In this document: in pieces, positions 47,212 through 57,371 of the stretch
How the letters are laid out: every line of letters starts with the position of its first letter
Position numbering within the stretch: position 1 is the first letter of the stretch
Source of the DNA: Armigeres subalbatus
Lineage: Eukaryota; Arthropoda; Insecta; Diptera; Culicidae
Assembly: GCF_024139115.2 (NCBI RefSeq)
Contig: NC_085140.1
Coordinates: 457,298,248 to 457,362,247, forward strand
Direction: 5' to 3'
DNA length: 64,000 bases
The notes under the pieces: generated by a model
What the model was told of the DNA's origin: nothing
Databases searched by the model: none
Seen by the model: only the letters and a program-made list of their open reading frames with translations
Position numbers and translations under genes: made by a program

Positions 47212-48680
47212 CTTTGTACCGTGAATTCCGGGCTCCCGGAACCTGTTCCGTGATCATCACATGCCCAGTTTTACCCTACCAAAAAACTATGGCGTTATCT
47301 GGATTACAAATGAGATTCTGAGAGGATTGAGGTGTCGGAAGACCGATATATTTCGTGATTCTATGCTGGTCTTTTGTACCAGAAATTCCGGGTTTCCGGA
47401 ACCTGTTCCGTGACCATCCCATGGTCAGATTTACCCTATCAAGAAACTAAATAACTCATAAGATTCTGAGAAGTTTGAGGTGTCGGAAGCCTAATAAGTT
47501 TTGTACTTTTAGGTTGGCCATTTTTTACCGGAAATTTCGGGTTTCCGGAACCTGGCCACCGCACGGCCAGTTTTACCCTAACAAGAAACTATGGCGTTTT
47601 CTAGATTATTCATGAAATTCTGAGAAGTTTGAGGTGTCGAAAGCCTAATTTGTTTTGTAGTTTTATGTTGGCCATTTTTCACCGGAAACTCCGGGTTTCC
47701 GGAACCTGTTCCATGGCCATCGCACGGCCACTTACCCTACCAAAAAAACTAAGGCGTTTTACAGATTACTCATGAGATTCTGAGAGGTTTGAGGTGTCGG
47801 AAGCCAAGTTTGTTATGTAGTTTTATGTTTGCCTTTTGTACCGGAAATTCCGGGTTTCCGGAACCTGTTCCATGGCCATCACACGGCCAGTTTTACACTA
47901 CCAAGAAATTAAGGCGTTTTCTAGATTACTCATGAGATTCTGAGAAGTTTGAGGTGTCGGAAGCCCAATTTGTTTTGTTGTTTTATGTTGGCCATTCTTT
48001 ACCGGAAATTTCGGGTTTCCGGAACCTGTTCCATCGCTCGGCCAGTACCCTACTGAAAAACTATGGCGTTTTCTCAATTACTTATGAGATTCTGAGAAGT
48101 TTGAGGTGTCGGAAGCCTAATTTGTTTTGTTGTTTTATGTTGCCCATTTTTTACCGGAAAATTCGGGTTTCCGGAATCTGTTCCGTGGCCATCAAATGGC
48201 CAGTTTCACCCTACCAAGAAAATATGGCTTTATCTAAGTTACCTATGACATTCTGAGAAGTTTGAGGTGTCGGAAAATCGATATATTCGGTGATTCTATG
48301 CTGGCCTTTTATACCGGATATTCTTGGTTTCCGGAACCTATTCAAAGGTCATCCGGAGGTCAATTTATGTCTATTTGGCTATTGGAGTCAATTGACCATT
48401 CATTACTTATACTAAAACATCTGTTATGACGTTAAAACATTTCAAAATACTGAGCATTTCTTCAAAAAAATGGCTTATGCCATACTTCAGAACTCCCACC
48501 TCTCTAAGAGGGAGGGTCATCCATGGCATTTTACCCATCTACATGGTGGAACTACTATTCCCCTTGATCACAGTTGAAACCGCTTTCATTTTAGTAGACA
48601 ATTGACTGAGAACGAGCTGTTTTAAGTTGTCAAGATTCGTCCCGGCAGTTTGAGGGTTAACCCGTTCCGGTAGGGAAGAC
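47212..48680 (-). repeat. Foldback right arm, ~8 tandem units
   Basis: Complementary units at about 47,229, 47,391, 47,547, 47,692, 47,849, 48,015, 48,168 and 48,329, each with ATTCCGGGTTTCCGGAACC and TGAGAAGTTTGAGGTGTCGG. It ends in the single-copy outer arm (48,360-48,680). It has two fewer units than the left arm. Confidence 0.88.
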
Positions 48681-48689
48681 GGTCGTTTT

Positions 48690-49160
48690 CTATAACGAAT
48701 TTGCCTTTGAATGGTGTTTGTGTTAAATAATCTAAGTGGAATTTTAAAAGAAGAGCAATGGTTTACGTTAAAGAATTCAAAATTGTGCCATGCAGGAATA
48801 ATATCAGGATACTATATATGATGCATTGTCAAAGCAATGAATAATTCTGTTCCGAATTAGGTACCTAGAATTGTGTGAAGTTTCTTGAAAAGATGATCGG
48901 AGTTTTGCGTAGGAGTTTGTTTGCTTTCGGGTTTGAAAATTTTGTTGACGGTAGGAGAAGAAATTTCTGAAATAGACGACCGACAAGACGTCCAACATTC
49001 TACATTGAATCGTGCTGGATTAAAACCTCCTAGTACTATTGGTGCATCATCCCGACATGAACATCTTTTTTGGGAGTAAAGGCAAGTTATCAAGACTTCG
49101 TCCGGTAGGTCATTCTAATATATTTTTAGGTTCGTGTCCGAGGTCATAACCTGCGGTTTG
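48690..49160. other. Unassigned non-coding DNA
   Basis: No gene or repeat recognised between the foldback element and the next LINE remnant. Confidence 0.45.
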
Positions 49161-49169
49161 AATCTATAA

Positions 49170-50035
49170 GGCCTGGTGAATTTAACATAGAACCTATATG
49201 TACTACAAGAATATGGCCATTCGCAGCACCTACTTCCAACACAGCCTCCCGTATCGGTACACCTGGAGATCACCACTGCAGACAGAATCACAAATCGACC
49301 ACGTTCTGATTGATGGACGGCACTTCTCCGACATTATCGACGTCAGAACATATCGTGGCGCTAACATCGACTTTGACCACTATCTGGTGATGGTTAAACT
49401 GCGCCCAAAACTATCCGTCATCAACAATGTTCGGTACCGACGACCACCGTGGTATGACCTAGAGCGACTGAAGCAACCTGATGTCGCCACTGCATACGCG
49501 CAGCATCTCGAGGCAGCGCTGCCGGAAGAGGGTAGGCTCGATGGGGCCCCTCTTGAGGACTGCTGGAATACAGTCAAAGCAGCCATTAACGACGCAGCGG
49601 AGAACAACGTCCGGTATATGGGACGAATTCGACGAAACGTTTGGTTCGACGAAGAGTGCAGACAGATTCTGGAGGAAAAATACGCAGCGCGGGCGGTCGC
49701 GCTGCAGCAAGGTACCCGGCAGAACGTGGAACGTTATAGATGGAAGAGGAGACAGCAGACCCGCCTTTTTCAGGAGAAGAAACGCCGCTTGGAAGAAGCG
49801 GATTGCGAGGAGATGGAACAGCTGTGCCGTTCTCAAGAAACACGCAAGTTCTACCAGAAGGTCAACGCATCCCGCAAAGGTTTCGTGCCGCCAGCCGAAA
49901 TGTGCCGGGATAAGGATGGGAGCATCTTGACGGACGAACGTGTGGTGATCGAAAGGTGGAAGCATCACTACGAGGAACATTTTGATGGCACTGAGAGTAC
50001 AGGCAGTGAAAGTCAAGGCAGTGGAGAAGATGTTC
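49170..50035 (+). pseudogene. RTE-type LINE fragment: endonuclease C-terminus and linker
   Basis: The open frame 49,198-50,259 is LINE-derived up to about 50,035. It begins with NMAIRSTYFQH and QIDHVLIDGRHFSDI, the end of the APE-type endonuclease, and DFDHYLVMVKLRPKL. It continues into a charged linker (RNVWFDEECRQILEEK, KKRRLEEADCEEMEQL) with EEHFDG near the end. The reverse transcriptase that should follow is absent: after GSGEDVQ the sequence changes to unrelated AT-rich DNA. Truncated at both ends but with an intact frame over about 280 codons, so relatively young. Confidence 0.88.
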
Positions 50036-50279
50036 AGTTCAGCAGACGAAGTTCCCTTATACCATATTTACCACTGAGGAAAGTTGCTTTGTTGCCCAAC
50101 AGAGTGCTTCAGTGCAAGTATATTGAGCAAACAAACATTGAAAATAACATCAAATTTGTAACTTTTTGTATTTTGCAATTATTTTCATTATGTAGCACAA
50201 AAATACTTCCACATTCACGTCATATGATAGTCTCACAAATATCTAAAGGTACCAACTGATTATAGACCTTAGTAAGTTC

Positions 50280-50452
50280 TTAGTAAGTTTTTGGGGGCAG
50301 CAGGGACTATGTCCAAGGGCTTGACGATCCCTCTCCAGGCCATCTGCGAGTTGTGGCGCCTGCCTAGGATGTGGTGGGGTTTGATAGTGGGCCCTGTTAA
50401 ACCTCTATAAAAAGCTGCATGTATCCGCAAGTAGGCTCCTTTCTTCCCCTGC
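50280..50452 (+). promoter_or_regulatory. RTE 5' leader with TATAAAAA block
   Basis: Carries GTGGGCCCTGTTAAACC and TATAAAAAGCTGCATGT, matching the leader of the RTE at 34,505-34,985 on the opposite strand. It is joined directly to the endonuclease C-terminus at about 50,460, so most of the endonuclease has been deleted in this copy. Confidence 0.55.
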
Positions 50453-51170
50453 ATGAATATCCACAAGGCCACATGGAGATCACCTAATCAAGTAACGGAA
50501 AACCAAATCGACCACGTTCTAATCGACGGTAAATTCTTCTCCGACATCACGAACGTCCGCACTTACCGCAGTGCGAATATTGATTCCGACCACTACCTCG
50601 TTGCAGTATGTCTGCGCTCAAAATTCTCGACGGTGTACAACACGCGTGGGAGTCGTCCGCCGCGGCTAAACATTAGGTGGCTACAAGTAGACTAGCCCAA
50701 GTATACGCGCAGCAGTGGCACTCCCAACGGAAGAGCAGCTAGGCGCAGCGTCTCTTGAAGATGGCTGAAGAGATATTCGATCTGCCATTGGTAGCACCGC
50801 AACCGCTGCAGTTGGCATGGTGCTCCGGATCAGAGAAACGACTGGTATGACGGCTAATGCGAGCAGTTAGTGGAAGAGAAGAATGCAGCATGGGCGAGAT
50901 TGCTGCAAAACCGCACGAGGGCGAACGAGGTACGATATAAACGGGCGCGGATCAGACAAAACTCGATTTTCCGGAGGAAAAAGCGCCAACAGGAAGATCG
51001 AGACCGTGAAGCGATGGTGATGAACCTGGGAGAACGCACGCAGGACATAATTTTACCGGCTCCGGATCTCCAGGAGGAGATTGACCGGCTGAAGAACAAC
51101 AAAGCCCCTGGGGTTGATCAACTACCAGGAGAGCTATTTTAACATGGTGGTGAAACACTGGCTAGAGCGC
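50453..51170 (+). pseudogene. RTE endonuclease C-terminus, linker and RT start
   Basis: The 50,453-50,695 frame shows TENQIDHVLIDGKFFSDI and DSDHYLVAV, the end of the APE-type endonuclease. After a broken stretch, 50,870-51,142 shows the linker (NAAWARLLQNRTRANEVR) and EEIDRLKNNKAPGVDQLPGE, the start of the reverse transcriptase domain. It stops at the inserted TIR element. Confidence 0.85.
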
Positions 51171-51608
51171 CCCAGACAACCAGAATGCATGCATAATAGA
51201 ATTGTTTTTCTGTTATGCGATGCCTATGTGCACAAATTTCATCGCTTACCAGTCGCGAAAACACTTTTTACGTACAAAAGTGGAGGCGATATAAGTGTAT
51301 TTCTTATCCGACGTTGCACGGAAGTGTATGCGATGTGCACGATTTTTATGCGAGTTTGTTCGTTATGCATTGCGATGTAGTTTGTGATAACAAACTCTGT
51401 TTGACAGATAATCCGATTTCATGTGAGTTTGATTGCAGGAATATGCGATGTCAACAAATGAAGCTGGAATAAACTCGTAAAATAGCCTACTGTGCGGGAA
51501 AATTTATAAATAAACTGATGAGCTTTGCACAACAATGCGAATCTGATGAAACTTGGATCGGTAAACGATTTTGATCGTGCATTCTTATGCGATGTGTGGT
51601 TGTCTGGG
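51171..51608. mobile_element. Small TIR element, 438 bp, family unknown
   Basis: Perfect 12-bp inverted ends CCCAGACAACCA / TGGTTGTCTGGG flanked on both sides by GC. Removing it with one GC restores a plausible RTE frame (ARALHWVVTKVWEEE). If so, the target duplication is only 2 bp, which does not fit hAT or Tc1/mariner. The interior is AT-rich with repeated TTATGCGATG words and no transposase. Confidence 0.75.
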
Positions 51609-52930
51609 GCTGCACTGGGTGGTTACCAAGGTTTGGGAAGAGGAAGTTTTTCCGCAGGAGTGGATGAATGGTGTCGTGTGTCCCATCTACAGAAAAGACG
51701 ATAAGCAACTACCGCGCAATCACATTACAAGGTCTCTCCCAAATGTTATGCCGTCGACTAGCACCAATTGCAAAAGAGTTCGTGGAGCACTACCAGGCGG
51801 TTTTTATGAGCGAACGCTCCACCACGGACCAGGTGTTCGCCGTACGTCAGGTATTGCAGAAATGCCGCGAATTCAACGTACCTACACATCATCTCTTTAT
51901 CGACTTCAAAGCCGCATATGATACAATCGATCGGAACCGGCTATGGCAGCTAATGCACGAAAACGGATTTCGGGATAAACTGACACGGTTGATCAAAACG
52001 ACGATGGATCGATTGATGTGCGTAGTTCGAGTTTCAGGGGCATTCTCGAGTCCCTTCGAAACCCGCAGAGGGTTACGGAAAGGTGATGGTCTTTCGTGTC
52101 TGCTATTCAACATCGCTTTGAAAGGGGTAATACGAAGAGCAGGGATTAACACGGGTGGCACGTTTTTCACGAAGTCCGTCCAGTTCTTAGGTTTCGCCGA
52201 CGATATTGATATCATGGCACCTAACTTTTAGAGCATGGAGGAAGCCTACATCAGACTGAAAAGCGAAGCTGAACGGATTGAACTAGTCATCAACACATCG
52301 AAGATGAAGTACATGATAGAAAGAGGGTCAAGAAAGGTCAATTTAAGCCAAGCCAAGTCTCTATCGGTGGCGACGAAATCGAGGTGGTTGAAGAATTCAT
52401 GTGCTTGGGCTCACTGGTGACCGCCGATAACGATACCAGCAGAGAAATTCGGAGACGCATCATGCCAGGAAATCGTACGTACTTTAGACTCTCCAAAACG
52501 CTCTGATCGGATAGAGTTTGCCGCCGTACCAAACAGACTATTTACAAAACGCTTACTAGACCGGTAGTTCTCTACGGACACGAGATCTGGACGATGCTCG
52601 TGGAGGACCAACGCGCACTGGGAGTTTTCGAAAGGAAAGTGCTGCGTACCATCTATGGTGGGGTGCAGATGGCGGAAGGTTCGTGGAGGAGGCAAATAAA
52701 CCACGAGTTGCATCAGCTGTTGGGAGTACCATCCATCGTTCACACCGCGAAAATCCAGTAATCCGGTGAAAATGGTTCTCGACAACGATTCGACGGGAAC
52801 AAGAAGGCGAGGTGCACAGCGGGCAAGGTGGATCGATCAGGTGGAGGATGATTTGCGGACCCTCCGCAGACTGCGTGGTTGGCAAAGTGCAGCCATGGAC
52901 TCCGGCCTTAGTCTGATAATAAATAAATAA
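51609..52930 (+). pseudogene. RTE reverse transcriptase and C-terminal region
   Basis: The 51,668-52,231 frame contains NYRAITLQGLSQML, LFIDFKAAYDTIDR (first catalytic D), ETRRGLRKGDGLSCLLFN (palm motif B; degraded from RQGD) and FLGFADDIDIM (ADD catalytic box). A stop follows, then more frames to 52,930 with VVLYGHEIWTMLVEDQ, FERKVLRTIYG and INHELHQLL. The three palm motifs are recognisable, but several stops (52,232; 52,506; 52,762) inactivate it. Confidence 0.9.
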
Positions 52931-52934
52931 ACGT

Positions 52935-54760
52935 GTTCCTGAATCCATATCATCCGGATGTCAACCCGATTGCCAATGTACCCCAGGGAGCTAAAATGTC
53001 CTCCTTCCTAATGCACTTATCGTCGTAAACAATTTTGTTGAAAGGTCCATCATTCAAAATCGAAAAGGTTCGATAATACATTATCACGAATATCTTAGTT
53101 CTGAAGTGTTGTTGTTTGATGTTTGTGGTGTGGTAATTGTACTTTTTTTTGCGCTTCCATACTTTTGGCGGGTTTTGTATATGATAAATGATTTGAATTC
53201 ATATTCGAAGCTGATGAATATAATAAATTAATCGTCCTTAATTAATAACCAAATAGAATCTATAAGCTATAAATATCAACAATTCGAAGGTCTAAATACT
53301 AACAACAAATAGAAATGTAACAAACCGATGCAATAACTTCTACCTAACAGCAAAGAATGTAAACCCAACAAATTCCCAACATAACTTGTTGCCTTGTCAA
53401 AAAAGTGATTATCCTCTAGAATTCGAATTCAAATTGCTACTAACCAGACCGTCGGGAGTCATTCCGCAACACCTGGTACCCAGTGACCTTCGATATGCCC
53501 AAGCCACACTCGTTCAGCATCAGTCGACACTAACGACACTGCGCCAAGTTTGTCTCCCGGAAGCTAAGTTATCCCAATTTCGCCGGCACAACTCGTTTAT
53601 AACATGACCAACAGCTTAACCATGGTGATAATGCCTCTCTAAACATTCCCAAGGTGGAACATCACCGCTCTGTTTATCCATAAATTTCCTCAGACAACTG
53701 GTGGCGGGGAAGGCGGCACAAGGCACTGAGCGACACCCTCTTTCCACGCCGCCATCGAACTGGCACCGGTGGTCGCCTTTCGTTTCCGGAATCGAACTGT
53801 AGTCTTTTACCCGGTTGTGCGGTAAATGGAAACACTACTCGGACAACTGCTACCTTGGCACGCTGAGTACGAGTGCGGCTAGGCAGAAGCGCAGTAAATA
53901 TTTATGAGCATTGTGTCGTTTATCGTTCCCTTAGCCGGCAGAAAGGACCATATTTTGCTCGAGTTGGTCCGGTTGCTGTTGCTACCTTTTCTACCAACTA
54001 CTGGAAAGTCTTCCGGCATTTTAATTGGCTTCATCACCAAACTGCTTCCGGGGTTAGTTCTCAATGTTCAGGGCCAGTCGAGCACGCTGTGTTTTTCCAA
54101 TGGACCACTCCACCTTAACGGGCCCCGGCAGCAAAAGTGAGCGTGAGAAAATTGCTAGCAACAATGGACACACTTCTGTATGCCAAAGCACCAGACACAA
54201 TAGGGAAGGTGTTTGCTTCTTCGAGTGCCTTCCCACGATCACCATAAACACATGGACGAACACACGTGGATGTGAAAAGCTTTTAGAAACCTGTCCAGCA
54301 GCGACCAGGAGCTCGGCCCAGAGCCAAGAAGAGCATCAGTTTGTGTCCTTCCGTTGCGATGCTGGGCTGGGACTATGGCCAGGCCACACTGACGTTCAAG
54401 TTGCAGGTGCACTTAGGAGTTTGCCACTTGGTTTTAGTCACATTGTCTCGGCTATTAGAAAGTGGCCGTGTCAGGTATGAAGGTGTTGTCCTGGAAGGTA
54501 TTGTGCCCTGCATTGTCGCCATTTAGCGAAGTGGTTTTGCATCGGGGGCAGAAAGACAGCTGGATATCTGTTTGCCAAGTGCTTAACGGAGCGGAAATTT
54601 TTAATTTGATCATGTTGAATTGTTTCTTCTGCACAGAAAAGAAAAATATATCTTTTCGAGAATGTTTGGTGCAAATATTCGTTTCCATTCCATTGGGTGC
54701 CTCAATTAATAATTTATTACATATTCTTAGAAAACTCAAAGGTACCTTCGTTAAATTCAT
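52935..54760. other. Unassigned, relatively low-repeat DNA
   Basis: No transposon recognised. 53,400-54,500 is GC-richer, with several overlapping open frames of 60-140 codons but no domain I can name. It may be unique host sequence. Confidence 0.45.
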
Positions 54761-54763
54761 TAA

Positions 54764-54919
54764 GGGGCGATTCAAATATGACGTCCACTACTTCTTGGGA
54801 TTTCTAGACCCCCTCCCCCCCCTCTGTCACGCTTTTTTGTATACCTAGTACATGCACTGTCACAAAATCCTAGACCCCCTCCCCCCCTAAAACCTGCGAC
54901 ATCATTTTTGAACGACCCC
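54764..54919. mobile_element. PIF/Harbinger-like MITE, 156 bp
   Basis: Imperfect inverted ends GGGGCGATTCAAATATGA and its counterpart TTTTTGAACGACCCC, each followed internally by CTAGACCCCCTCCCCCC in mirrored or repeated form. Flanked by TAA on both sides (54,761-54,763 and 54,920-54,922), the 3-bp duplication typical of Harbinger elements. Confidence 0.75.
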
Positions 54920-54982
54920 TAAGGATTTAGGTTTTCTACATGGAAAGGTCGCAGATAACCAAACCATTAAAGGCCAAGATGA

Positions 54983-55697
54983 AGCATAGCATTAGCATAG
55001 CATTAGCATAGCATTAGCATAGCATTAGCATAGCATTAGCATAGCATTAGCATAGCATTAGCATAGCATTAGCATAGCATTAGCATAGCATTAGCATAGC
55101 ATTAGCATAGCATTAGCATAGCATTAGCATAGCATTAGCATAGCATTAGCATAGCATTAGCATAGCATTAGCATAGCATTAGCATAGCATTAGCATAGTA
55201 TTAGCATAGCATTAGCATAGTATTAGCATAGCATTAGTATAGCATTAGCATAGCATTAGCATAGCATTAGCATAGCATTAGCATAGCATTAGCATAGCAT
55301 TAGCATAGCATTAGCATAGCATTAGCATAGCATTAGCATAGCATTAGCATAGCATTAGCATAGCATTAGCATAGTATTAGCATAGCATTAGCATAGCATT
55401 AGCATAGCATTAGCATAGCATTAGCATAGCATTAGCATAGCATTAGCATAGCATTAGCATAGCATTAGCATAGCATCAGCATAGCATTAGCATAGCATTA
55501 GCATAGCATTAGCATAGCATTAGCATTGGCATAGCATTAGCATAGCATTAGCATAGCATTAGCATAGCATTAGCATAGCATTAGCATAGCATTAGCATAG
55601 CATTAGCATAGCATTAGCATAGCATTAGCATAGCATTAGCATAGCATTAGCATAGCATTAGCATAGCATTAGCATAGCATTAGCATAGCATTAGCAT
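54983..55697 (+). repeat. 11-bp satellite (CATAGCATTAG)n
   Basis: About 64 copies of the 11-mer CATAGCATTAG, nearly perfect. A few variants: TAGTATTAG at about 55,195, 55,218 and 55,372; one CATCAG at about 55,475; one shortened unit with CATTGGCATAG near 55,525. Begins and ends next to CATTAAAGG words (54,965 and 55,694). Confidence 0.95.
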
Positions 55698-55781
55698 TAA
55701 AGGGCTATTGAAGCAGTACAGTGTCTTGCATTTTACGAATGTTTTGACAACTTCTTACCTAAAATACACATTTTCAGCCAC

Positions 55782-56311
55782 TTCTTCTTCTTCTCATCTT
55801 CATTGGCATTACATGTGTTTGCCAGCGCGGCTTCTTTTCTTCTTCTTATTGGTATTACATCCCCACACTGGGACAGAGCCGCCTCGCAGCTTGGTGTTCA
55901 TTTAGCACTTCCACAGTTATTAACTGCGAGGTTTCTAAGCGAAGGTACCATGTTTTCATTCGTATATCATGAGGGTAGCACGATGATACTTTTATGCACA
56001 GACCTATTATTTCCTAGACCGGCACCGGGAATCGAACCCAGCCACCCTCAGCATGGTCTTGCTTTGTAGCCGCGCGTCTTACCGCACGGCTAAGGAGGGT
56101 CCCAGCGCGGCTTGTTGTTTATTATGCTCTTCCATAGTTATTGACTGCGATTTTTGTATATGAGGCTATCCGATGATAGTTTTTGTGCCTAAGGAAGTCA
56201 AGAAAATTTTCAAAACAAAAATTGTCGAGAGTGGCACAGGGAATCGAACCCAGCCACCTTCAGGATGGTCTTGTAGCCGTGCATCTCGCCGCACGGCTGA
56301 GGAGGGCCCCA
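55782..56311 (-). mobile_element. Older Feilai-like SINE, interrupted
   Basis: The tRNA-like head lies at 56,235-56,311 (complement of B box GGAATCGAACC), the body at 56,114-56,235 and the 3' end with GAAGATGAGAAGAAGAAG-type sequence at 55,782-55,833. It is split by another SINE at 55,834-56,101 and has more substitutions than the inserted copy. Confidence 0.82.
55834..56101 (-). mobile_element. Younger Feilai-like SINE inserted in the older one
   Basis: The complete order (head at right with GGAATCGAACC, body, AATAAGAAGAAGAAAAG 3' end at left) is flanked by a perfect 12-bp duplication CCAGCGCGGCTT (55,822-55,833 and 56,102-56,113). It closely resembles the copy at 7,372-7,664, with a small deletion near 56,003. 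Confidence 0.88.
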
Positions 56312-56539
56312 ATATCCATGTATGTATTAATAATTTATTCGCATTTTCGATAAAATTTTCAAACTGAAATCATTAAATGGCCACTGTATTTAGTATGGAG
56401 CTGATTTCTAGCTAAATTTGTGCGAGAAACATTGTGACAAAATGCCTTTGTAAGACCAACTTGGACAATAGATAGCAAGGGCTATACAATGGCCAAAAAT
56501 AAACTTTTTTTTCTTATACTTCCATCTGACATTCAATGT

Positions 56540-57371
56540 TTCAGAAAATGTGGAATTTTTTTTTCAGGAATTTGGGGAATGGCTTTTAGAATACCTCTGA
56601 AAATTTCTACAAGAAGTCCGTCGGTAATTTGCTCTGAAATTGTTGCAAAATTACTTGAAAAAATTGTTTAGAACTGCAGCAAGACTTTTTTTAATTCAGC
56701 ATAAAACTTCTTTGAAAATACATCAATTCCAAGAATTTCTTCAACCACTTTTTAAATATTTTAATTTCGAGAATTCCCCCAGTAAGTCCTTTTGGAAATC
56801 CACACATTGCATCGAAAATTTATTCAATATTTTTCCAAACAATCCACCAGGGAATCAAACCAGAAATTTCACCGAGAATTTCTTCAGTAGATCCTCCAGT
56901 AAAAGTTTTATGATATCTAAAAAAACCATCATGAGTTCTTCTAAAAGAAAAATTGCCAGGCATCATTCATGGAATTTTCTAAAAAATACATTGAGAAATT
57001 TCTGGGGGATCTTCTAAACGAATTTCGCGAGAAATTTTCGGAGAAAGTTCCGGGGGAATTCAAAAAGAAATTTCTGGGAGAATTCTTGAAGTAAATTCCG
57101 CGGAAATTCCTGAATGATTTTTGAGAATATTCCTGGAGGACCTCGTGGAAGAAAAATTGAGAGAATTTCCAGGGTCTAAAATTGAGAGAATACATCCTAA
57201 ACAAAATTCCGAGTGTAACCTTAGAAAAAATTCGGAGATGTTTTTAGAGAAGTTTTCGGAAGAATTGTTCCTGTAAGAGCTTCCGGAGGCATTCGTTAAG
57301 GAACTTCCGTAACAAAACCTTGAGGAACTCCCGAAGGAATTCTCGAAGGTATTTCTGAAAGAGTTTTTGGA
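56540..57371 (+). repeat. Decayed 24-bp satellite flank
   Basis: GGAATTTC, GAAATTTCTG and TTCCGG words at roughly 12-bp spacing, improving toward 57,370. Left of 57,000 the units are barely recognisable. This is a one-sided gradient leading into array 2. Confidence 0.7.

Larger units (their letters stand above)
44334..48680. mobile_element. Foldback element with tandem-repeat inverted arms
   Basis: The left end (from GTCTTCCCTAC at 44,334) is complemented by the right end (GTAGGGAAGAC to 48,680). The outer ~420 bp of each arm share CCCTCAAACTGCC, GATCAAGGGGAATAGT, CCATGGATGACCCTCCCTC and TTTTAGTATAAGTAAT in mirror order. Inside, each arm is a tandem array of ~160-bp units. This resembles the architecture of Foldback/Galileo-type elements, whose long terminal repeats also contain tandem repeats; that class assignment is inference. 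No transposase frame is visible. The centre holds a 0.6-kb segment shared with 39.1-39.7 kb and a hAT MITE. Confidence 0.85.
50280..52931 (+). mobile_element. RTE-clade LINE, internally deleted and interrupted
   Basis: Leader, endonuclease C-terminus, linker, reverse transcriptase and C-terminal region occur in order. They end with TGATAATAAATAAATAAA at 52,911-52,931, a short-tandem RTE tail. A 438-bp TIR element lies at 51,171-51,608. The C-terminal signatures match those at 19.4-20.1 kb. Many frameshifts and stops show it is dead. Confidence 0.88.

Noticed and set aside
54983..55697. Telomere-like repeat
   Set aside because: 11-bp CATAGCATTAG is not TTAGG-type, and mosquitoes lack TTAGG telomeres; internal location.
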